Assembly: GCA_003449195.1 (NCBI GenBank)
Contig: DMID01000055.1
Span: 2,724-15,335, forward strand
Length of the DNA stretch: 12,612 nt
Origin: Lysobacteraceae bacterium
GTDB taxonomy: Bacteria; Pseudomonadota; Gammaproteobacteria; Xanthomonadales; Xanthomonadaceae
Direction: 5' to 3'
Part shown: positions 6,730 to 11,929 of the stretch, one piece after another
How the letters are laid out: each line of letters begins with the position of its first letter
Position numbering within the stretch: the first letter of the stretch is position 1
Position numbers and translations under genes: made by a program
Notes under the pieces: generated by a model
What the model was told of the DNA's origin: nothing
The model's database searches: none
What the model saw: the letters and a program-made list of their open reading frames with translations, nothing else

Positions 6730-6796
6730 GCTTGGTCAAGCCGGCACCGTCTGCTACGGGTGTCTGAGCCAGACAAGCAAAAGCGGGAAATTCCCG
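6730..6796 (+). repeat. Three inverted repeats in the tRNA-Ser leader
   Basis: The leader has three perfect inverted repeats in a row: GCTTG/CAAGC (6730-6741), TGTCTG/CAGACA (6761-6775, 3-base loop) and CGGGAA/TTCCCG (6784-6796, one central base). The last includes the first base of the mature tRNA. They predict a structured precursor that RNase P must cut away. No coding potential is visible. Confidence 0.55.
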
Positions 6797-6888
6797 GAGT
6801 GATGCCCGAGAGGCCGAAGGGGCTCCCCTGCTAAGGGAGTATAGGGTCAAAAGCTCTATCGAGGGTTCGAATCCCTCTCACTCCGCCA
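6796..6888 (+). tRNA. tRNA-Ser(GCU)
   Basis: This is a class II tRNA with an encoded CCA. The acceptor stem GGAGTGA (6796-6802) pairs with TCACTCC (6878-6884), followed by discriminator G6885 and CCA 6886-6888. The anticodon stem CTCCC/GGGAG (6823-6827 and 6835-6839) holds the 7-base loop CTGCTAA, with anticodon GCT at 6830-6832, which reads AGC and AGU serine codons. The long variable arm pairs ATAGGG (6841-6846) with CTCTAT (6854-6859). The T arm is GAGGG-TTCGAAT-CCCTC (6861-6877). Its place after csrA matches E. coli serV. Such tRNA 3' ends are common integration sites, and an integrase remnant lies directly downstream. Confidence 0.97.
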
Positions 6889-6896
6889 TATGCTCT

Positions 6897-6923
6897 AAAC
6901 CCCTGATTTTTCAGGGGTTTTTT
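6897..6923 (+). terminator. Intrinsic terminator of tRNA-Ser
   Basis: CCCCTGA (6900-6906) pairs perfectly with TCAGGGG (6911-6917) across a TTTT loop, followed by six T (6918-6923). The preceding AAA extends the stem. It lies nine bases after the CCA end of the tRNA and is a textbook rho-independent terminator. Confidence 0.92.
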
Positions 6924-6967
6924 GCTTTCATGGCCTTGGCCTGGGGGACGCATTTGGGGACACTCCC

Positions 6968-7622
6968 GTGCGTCTTCCGTGCTACTTGGTTCGCCATCGT
7001 CATGCGTTGGCTTTCCGCATCGTGGTTCCGGCCTCTCTACGTCCCTCTGTGGGGCGCACATCCTTCAAGCGGACACTACCTACCTCAAGCAAGCGCGAAG
7101 CGCTTGCGTGGGCACTGGTGCTGTCCAATGCCTACACTCAATTTTTCGAGCGCATTCGACGCGGAGGTGTCGCACCAGCGGCTGTTTCTGTGTCCGGTTC
7201 CGCGTGCCGGGCGACCTGCGCGACACCTTCGGCCTCACGGTCATCAAGCGTGCCATCGGCATGACGCGCCCGCGCCATGCCTTGGCCTGCGTGTTGGCAT
7301 GGCAGGCTCAGCCATGCTGAGGCTTTCGACGCATTCCGCCGGGGCGGCATGGGCGCCGAGAGCGCAAAAAGCTGATCGAGGGTCTTCGGGGCGCGACCAC
7401 CCGCGACCTGATGATGAAGAAAATCACGCTGCCCAACGGCATCCAGTTGCGTGGGATGGGAATCAACACCTCACAGGACTGGAATTTGTTCCGGGAGATG
7501 CTGGCCGACCTGTCGGCCACGGACCCGCTCCAAGCCGCTGTCCGGCATTTCGGGAGGAAACCCGAGAGGCAATGGCCGCGGCACGAGAACGTGCGCGAGC
7601 GGGGGGCGGGCAAGCACGCTAA
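6968..7622 (+). pseudogene. Decayed N-terminal part of a tyrosine recombinase (integrase)
   Basis: No intact gene lies between the tRNA terminator and ppiD. Pieces of an integrase-like protein can be read by changing frame. From 6968: YLVRHRHALAFRIVVPASL and KREALAWALVL. From about 7190, in another frame: VRFRVPGDLRDTFG and MTRPRHALA. From about 7316: AEAFDAFRRGGMGAES. From about 7365: ITLPNGIQLRGMG. After about 7545, in a third frame: REETREAMAAARERAR, ending at 7622. The first two resemble the N-terminal domain of many phage and island tyrosine recombinases (FRxxVPxxLRxxxG followed by KR and REAL; I believe this is the DUF6538-type domain). The later pieces resemble the segment that follows it. 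The catalytic domain with its R, HxxR and Tyr is absent, and at least four frame changes are needed, so it cannot make an integrase. The position next to tRNA-Ser fits a former island insertion. Confidence 0.6.
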
Positions 7623-7625
7623 ACT
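7618..7625 (+). promoter_or_regulatory. Candidate -10 element for ppiD
   Basis: GCTAAACT contains TAAACT (7620-7625) and matches the GCTAANNT pattern seen before alaS and csrA. It lies 33 bases before the ppiD ATG. No good -35 hexamer is visible at 16-18 bases upstream (the region is GAGCGG and G-rich). The integrase remnant runs up to this point, so the boundary of native ppiD upstream DNA may be here. Confidence 0.3.
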
Positions 7626-7658
7626 GCGCGGCTGAACACCGGCCAGGTTGCCCGCAAG

Positions 7659-9635
7659 ATGCTGCAGAGACTTCGTGACAAGACGTCGGGGTGGATCGCC
7701 ACCATCGTCCTCGGTTTGCTGATCATTCCGTTCGCCTTCGTCGGCGTGACCGATTACCTCGGTGGCGGCAATGCCAGCCGCCTCGTGCGGGTGCAGGCGC
7801 CGCCGTCCTGGTGGGCTTCGGCACCTTCGTGGTGGCCGGCCTCGTTGTTGTGGAAGCACGTGGACATCGGCACCGAGGAATTCCGCACCCGTTTCGAGCA
7901 GGCGCGCCAGCAGCAACGCGAGACCGAGGGCGATGCTTTCGATTCGCGCGCGTTCGAGACCCGCGAAAACAAGCTCAAGGTGCTGGACCAGTTGATCGAC
8001 GAGAAGGTCGTGCAGCTGGCTTCCGATCAGGCCGGCATTGCCGTCGGCGATGCGGCCGTGCGTGATTACATCGCGGCGATCCCCGCGTTCCAGGTGGATG
8101 GCAAGTTCGACGGCGACCGGTATCGCATGGTGTTGATGTCGCAGGCGCCGCAGCGCACGCCCGAACAGTTCGAACAGCTGGTGCGCGACAGCCTGCGTCT
8201 GGAAGTGATTCCGGCCGGCATCGGCGAGTCCGCCTTCATCGGCAAGCACGAAATGGACCGCTTGGTCGGCTTGATCGGCCAGACCCGCGACGTGCAGATC
8301 GCGCAGTTGCCCGAGCCGGCGGCCGATGCCGCAGCGGTCACCGATGCGCAGATCAAGCAGTGGTATGCCGGTCACGGCAAGGCGTTCCGCAAGCCGGAGA
8401 GCGTGTCGATCGAGTATGTCGATCTGGATGCATCGAAGCTGCCGGCGCCGGCGGCGCCGAGCGAGAACGAGCTGCGCAAGCGCTACGACGCGGACAAGAC
8501 CAAGTTCGTCCAGCCCGAGCAGCGGCTTGCCTCGCACATCCTGATCCAGGTGGATGCCAAAGCCGACGAAGCCACGCGCAAGGCCGCCGAAGCCAAGGCC
8601 GCCAGGCTGGCCGAGGAGGCCCGCAAGCCGGGCGCGGATTTTGCCGCGCTGGCCAAGGCCAATTCCGACGATCCGGGCTCCAAGTTGGCCGGCGGCGATC
8701 TGGGCTGGGTCGAGAAGGGCGCGATGGTCAAGCCGTTCGAGGACGCCTTGTTCTCGATGAAGGCCGGCGAGATCCGCGGCCCGGTCAAGACCGACTTCGG
8801 CTATCACGTGATCGATCTGCGCGAGGTCAAGCCAGGGCAGGCCACGCCGTTCGAACAGGTGCGTGCCCAGCTGGCGGCGGAAATCGGCAAGGAAGCCGCA
8901 GACCGTGCTTTCAATGACCTTAGCGGCAAGCTGATGGACGAGGTTTACAAGAATCCCACCGAACTGGCTTCCGCCGCCAAGCAGGCCGGTCTGCCGGTGC
9001 AGGTGCTCGGCCCGTTCAACAAGGCGATGCCGATCGGCATCGCGGCCACGCCGGCGGTGATGCGTGCGGCCTTCTCCGATGCGCTGGTGCAGGACGGCAC
9101 GGTCAGCGACCCGATCCAGATTGCACCCGGCCACAGCGTGGTGCTGCGGGTGACCAAGCACGAACCCGAGCAGGTGCTGCCGTTGGCACAGGTGCGCGAT
9201 CAGGTGATCGCCGCCATCCGCGCCGACCGTCAGGCAAAGGCAGCCGAGAAGGCCGCCGATGCACTGATTGCCCGCGTGCAGAAGGGGGAGACCTTGCAGG
9301 GGCTGGCAGTGGCCGAGAAGCTGCAGGTGACGCCGATGCCGGGCTTGCCGCGCGGTGCACCGGTGCCGACGCCGGCCGCCAATCAGGCGATCTTCGCCGT
9401 GCCGGCTCCGGCCGCGGGCAAGACGGTGGCCGGCAAGTTCGAGATCGCGCCGGGCCATTACGCCGTGTTCGAAGTGACGGCGGTCAAGCCGGGCGACGTG
9501 GCTGCATTGCCGGCAGCCCAGCGTGGCACGCTGCAGAAGCAGATCGAAATGGCGCAGGGCAATGCGGCGGTGAAGGACTACGTGTCCGCACTGCGCCGCA
9601 GCTTCAAGGTCAGCATCGACGAAAAGCAGCTCTGA
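7659..9635 (+). CDS. ppiD: PpiD-like periplasmic chaperone / peptidyl-prolyl isomerase
   Basis: A 658-residue SurA/PpiD-type protein (E. coli PpiD 623). Residues 1-11 are cytoplasmic and basic, 12-33 form one transmembrane anchor, and the rest is periplasmic. A SurA-N-like helical domain covers about 75-235. The parvulin domain is at about 286-386: ASHILIQ with H293, NSDDPGSKLAGGDLGW at 335-350, and FGYHVID with H383. A long helical and Ala/Pro-rich C-terminal part follows. Anchored PpiD works beside the Sec translocon and helps newly exported proteins fold. The two parvulin histidines are present, unlike in E. coli PpiD as I recall it, so isomerase activity is plausible. The odd part is a tryptophan-rich segment just after the anchor (two PSWW units at 49-60). 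The ribosome-binding site is weak; the ATG at 7659 is chosen because MLQRLRDKTSGWIA is the family N-terminus. hupB, its usual upstream neighbour, is absent. Confidence 0.92.
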   Translation: MLQRLRDKTSGWIATIVLGLLIIPFAFVGVTDYLGGGNASRLVRVQAPPSWWASAPSWWPASLLWKHVDIGTEEFRTRFEQARQQQRETEGDAFDSRAFETRENKLKVLDQLIDEKVVQLASDQAGIAVGDAAVRDYIAAIPAFQVDGKFDGDRYRMVLMSQAPQRTPEQFEQLVRDSLRLEVIPAGIGESAFIGKHEMDRLVGLIGQTRDVQIAQLPEPAADAAAVTDAQIKQWYAGHGKAFRKPESVSIEYVDLDASKLPAPAAPSENELRKRYDADKTKFVQPEQRLASHILIQVDAKADEATRKAAEAKAARLAEEARKPGADFAALAKANSDDPGSKLAGGDLGWVEKGAMVKPFEDALFSMKAGEIRGPVKTDFGYHVIDLREVKPGQATPFEQVRAQLAAEIGKEAADRAFNDLSGKLMDEVYKNPTELASAAKQAGLPVQVLGPFNKAMPIGIAATPAVMRAAFSDALVQDGTVSDPIQIAPGHSVVLRVTKHEPEQVLPLAQVRDQVIAAIRADRQAKAAEKAADALIARVQKGETLQGLAVAEKLQVTPMPGLPRGAPVPTPAANQAIFAVPAPAAGKTVAGKFEIAPGHYAVFEVTAVKPGDVAALPAAQRGTLQKQIEMAQGNAAVKDYVSALRRSFKVSIDEKQL

Positions 9636-9696
9636 CGGGTGATCGTGGCGGCAACGGGGTCTCCCGCTGCCGCCATGACGAAAATGCCAGACAACG

Positions 9697-9723
9697 AAAA
9701 AGCCCGGCAATGCCGGGCTTTTT
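9697..9723. terminator. Bidirectional terminator between ppiD and fabI
   Basis: AGCCCGGCA (9701-9709) and TGCCGGGCT (9711-9719) are perfect inverted repeats, flanked by AAAA on the left and TTTT on the right. It therefore has a T-run on either strand and can end transcription both of ppiD, 61 bases upstream, and of fabI, whose stop codon is 31 bases away on the other strand. Confidence 0.92.
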
Positions 9724-9744
9724 CATGCGCGAAGGATGCTGCAC

Positions 9745-9768
9745 CCGCCAAGGCTCAGCCTTCGGCGG
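9745..9768 (-). repeat. Hairpin over the fabI stop codon
   Basis: CCGCC (9745-9749) and AAGGCT (9750-9755) pair with AGCCTT (9757-9762) and GGCGG (9764-9768); one base (9763) is bulged and the centre is a single base, so a few central pairs must open. The fabI stop codon (9755-9757) is in the loop. It adds to the terminator just beyond it and could protect the fabI mRNA 3' end. Confidence 0.5.
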
Positions 9769-10564
9769 CGGGCTCCGTATCCAGCCCGGTCATGCCGAGG
9801 ATGCTGTAGCCGGCATCGACATAGGTCACTTCGCCGGTGACGCCGGCAGCCAGATCCGAGCACAGGAAGGCGGCGACGTTGCCGACGTCCTCGATGGTCA
9901 CCGTGCGGCGCAACGGCGCGTAGTGCTCGACGTGGCCGAGGATCTTGCGGAAGCCGGCGATGCCCGAGGCGGCCAGGGTCTTGATCGGGCCGGCCGAGAT
10001 GGCATTGACGCGGATGCCTTCCGGGCCGAGGTTGTAGGCCAGATAGCGCACGCTGGCTTCCAGGCTGGCCTTGGCCACGCCCATCAGGTTGTAGTTCTGC
10101 AGCGCGCGCTCGGCACCCAGATACGTCAGCGTGACGATGGAGCCGTTGCGGCCCTGCATCAGCGGGCGCGCGGCACGGGCCAACGCGGTCAGCGAATAAG
10201 CCGAGATGTCCTGGGCGAGGGCGAAGTTGTCGCGGGTGGCACCGTCGAGATACTCGCCGGCCACGGCTTCGCGCGGGGCAAAGGCGATGGCGTGGACCAC
10301 GATGTCCAGCCCTTCCGGCCAGCGCTGCTTGAGGGCTTCGAAGCAGGCGTCGATCTGGGCGTCGTCGGAGACGTCCATCGGCAGCACGATGTCGCTGCCG
10401 TGTTCGGCGGCAGCCTTCTCCACGCGCGGCTTGAGCTTGTCGTTGAGATAGGTGAAGGCCAGTTCGGCGCCTTCGCGGCGCATCGCCTCGGCGATGCCCG
10501 AGGCGATCGAACGCTCGCTGGCGATGCCGGTGATCAGTGCGCGCTTGCCTTGCAGGAAACCCAT
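9755..10564 (-). CDS. fabI: Enoyl-[ACP] reductase, FabI type
   Basis: A 269-residue short-chain dehydrogenase of the FabI family (E. coli 262). It reduces the trans-2-enoyl-ACP double bond with NAD(P)H in the last step of each fatty acid elongation cycle, in the cytoplasm. The nucleotide-binding segment is GIASERSIASGIA (13-25). The FabI active site is clear: Y148 in TYLGAERAL and the Y158-x6-K165 pair in YNLMGVAKAS. It retains SAGPIKTLAASGI (190-202), the FabI substrate loop. The start is supported by AGAGGA (complement of 10569-10574) six bases... more exactly at ordinary spacing before the ATG. mltD ends 78 bases upstream on the same strand. FabI is the triclosan-sensitive form; the Xanthomonas species I remember use FabV instead, so its presence is a small taxonomic clue. 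Confidence 0.97.
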   Translation of the reverse strand: MGFLQGKRALITGIASERSIASGIAEAMRREGAELAFTYLNDKLKPRVEKAAAEHGSDIVLPMDVSDDAQIDACFEALKQRWPEGLDIVVHAIAFAPREAVAGEYLDGATRDNFALAQDISAYSLTALARAARPLMQGRNGSIVTLTYLGAERALQNYNLMGVAKASLEASVRYLAYNLGPEGIRVNAISAGPIKTLAASGIAGFRKILGHVEHYAPLRRTVTIEDVGNVAAFLCSDLAAGVTGEVTYVDAGYSILGMTGLDTEPAAEG

Positions 10565-10593
10565 GTCGTCCTCTTTCGGATGGTGCGAATCGG

Positions 10594-10622
10594 CTTAGTT
10601 TGCCACATCCGATTGGATGCAA
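10594..10622 (-). promoter_or_regulatory. Candidate fabI promoter
   Basis: On the minus strand TTGCAT (10617-10622) and ACTAAG (10594-10599) are 17 bases apart in the mltD-fabI gap. The -10 match is poor (three of six). It would let fabI be expressed apart from mltD, which is expected for an essential enzyme, but co-transcription is also possible as no terminator is visible. Confidence 0.3.
10606..10619. repeat. Short palindrome in the fabI upstream region
   Basis: CATCCGATTGGATG is an inverted repeat with 5-base arms and a 4-base centre. It overlaps the candidate -35 element and the spacer of the fabI promoter, an operator-like place. I do not recognise it as the site of a known fatty-acid regulator. 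Confidence 0.4.
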
Positions 10623-10642
10623 GACCGTATGGTGCAGGCGCT

Positions 10643-11929
10643 TCAGTCCTGCAGCTTCAGTTCCATGCCGGGCTTGATGGCGCCGCGCTTGCCCAGCCCG
10701 TTGAGCCGGATCAGGTCGGCGGCGGCAACGTGGTACTGGCGGGCGATGCTCCAGGTGGATTCGCCGCGTTGCACGACATGGCGTTGAGGCAGTGCGTTGG
10801 CCTCGGGCGGGTTTGCCGGGCTGCGGCGCGAGGCGGGTGGCGCAATCTCGACGGCATTGCCGGCGTCGGCCATGGTTGCCGCAGCAGCCGGCGGGGGCGC
10901 GGCTTTGACGGCGACGGACACGGGCCTGGCGGCCGCGACCGGTGTTGCCGGCGGGTTGCGCTTGTCGATCCGGTCGGCCACGTTCAGCGCGGTGCTGCTG
11001 GCCAGTCCGGGCAGCGCGGTGGCAGCCGGTGCCAGCAATTTCAATGCGGCGTTGCCGCTGCGCCACAAGGCATTCTTGAGCGCGGGATTCAGGCGCGCAA
11101 GCAGGCCCGGGTCGTGGCCGTTGTCGCGTGCCCAGCCGGTCAGGCTGGCCGCGTCCTGCGGCAGGTTCTGCACGGTCAGGCGCGGGACCTGCCGGTCCAT
11201 CGCGCTCAGCCAGCGGTCGTGATCGCCGTTTTTCTCCAGCACGCACGACAAGGCGTGCAGCTTCTGCACGTAGGCATAGGTGACCGGGGAAATGCCCGCC
11301 AGCTGGCTCGGGCCGAGGCTGGCGTAATCGCCGCCGGCATTGCGCACGGCCTGCAGGACGCGCCCTTCGCCGGTGTTGTAGGCCATCACGGCCAGCTGCC
11401 AATTGCCGCCGAACATGCCGTACAGCTTGCGCAGGTAAGTGACGGCGGCCTTGGTCGAATCCACCGGCGACAGGCGGCCGTCGTACTGGGCGTGGACGGC
11501 CACGTCGTGGTTGCGGGCGGTGCTGCCGATGAACTGCCACAGCCCGGCCGGCCCCTTGCCGTTGCGGGCGGCCGGCTGATAGCCGCTCTCGACGAAGGGG
11601 ATCAGCGCGAACTCGGTGGGCAGCCCGGCCAGCCGGAACTCGTCGACCACGTAGCCGAACAGGGGCAGCGTCTGGTCGTCGGGCGAGGCCAGCCGCTCCG
11701 GGGCGTGGGCGAACTGCTGGCGCCACTTGGGTGAAGTCGCCTCGGCATCGCACTCGGGGGCCGCCAGTCCGTCGCGGAAGCTGCGGTAGATGTCCAGCCC
11801 GTTGCGGGTGGTCGCAGCGGTTTCGGCGGTGCGGCGTGCCGGTGCGACATCGTCGGCCGCAGCGACTGCGGGAGCCCCTGCTGCCGTCGCCAGCAGGGCG
11901 GCGAGCAGGGCGATGCGCAGCCGGGTCAT
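10643..11929 (-). CDS. mltD: MltD-type lytic murein transglycosylase with LysM
   Basis: A 428-residue periplasmic enzyme that cleaves the MurNAc-GlcNAc bond of peptidoglycan to form 1,6-anhydro ends. A signal peptide (about 1-24) ends in small residues. The SLT (lysozyme-like) domain is at about 98-230: LIPFVESGY gives the catalytic acid E114, GPAGLWQFI is at 126-134, and AYNTGEG is at 183-189. A 60-80 residue Ala/Pro-rich linker (about 300-380) leads to one LysM domain (about 383-427, HVVQRGESTWSIARQYHV), which binds glycan. E. coli MltD is a lipoprotein with two LysM repeats. Here no lipobox cysteine is visible, so the protein may be soluble or bound by LysM alone. The start ATG overlaps the stop codon of gloB (ATGA), which suggests translational coupling; the gloB-mltD neighbourhood is also found in E. 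coli. fabI follows after 78 bases. Confidence 0.93.
   Translation of the reverse strand: MTRLRIALLAALLATAAGAPAVAAADDVAPARRTAETAATTRNGLDIYRSFRDGLAAPECDAEATSPKWRQQFAHAPERLASPDDQTLPLFGYVVDEFRLAGLPTEFALIPFVESGYQPAARNGKGPAGLWQFIGSTARNHDVAVHAQYDGRLSPVDSTKAAVTYLRKLYGMFGGNWQLAVMAYNTGEGRVLQAVRNAGGDYASLGPSQLAGISPVTYAYVQKLHALSCVLEKNGDHDRWLSAMDRQVPRLTVQNLPQDAASLTGWARDNGHDPGLLARLNPALKNALWRSGNAALKLLAPAATALPGLASSTALNVADRIDKRNPPATPVAAARPVSVAVKAAPPPAAAATMADAGNAVEIAPPASRRSPANPPEANALPQRHVVQRGESTWSIARQYHVAAADLIRLNGLGKRGAIKPGMELKLQD

Noticed and set aside
6831..7061. Minus-strand reading frame ending in RGIRTLDRAFDPILP
   Set aside because: This is the reverse complement of tRNA-Ser and its terminator translated by chance, a common spurious protein in databases.
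6872..7658. A second copy of the tRNA-Ser 3' end as an attachment site
   Set aside because: I looked for the T-arm and acceptor sequence downstream of the integrase remnant and found none, so no bounded island can be claimed in the window.
7308..9710. 800-codon open frame antisense to ppiD
   Set aside because: It mirrors the ppiD coding sequence in GC-rich DNA, has long His/Arg/Leu-rich low-complexity composition, no recognisable domain and no ribosome-binding site.
9710..11734. 674-codon plus-strand open frame antisense to fabI and mltD
   Set aside because: fabI and mltD on the other strand have clear active-site motifs; this frame is Gly/His/Gln-rich with no known motif and begins inside the terminator.
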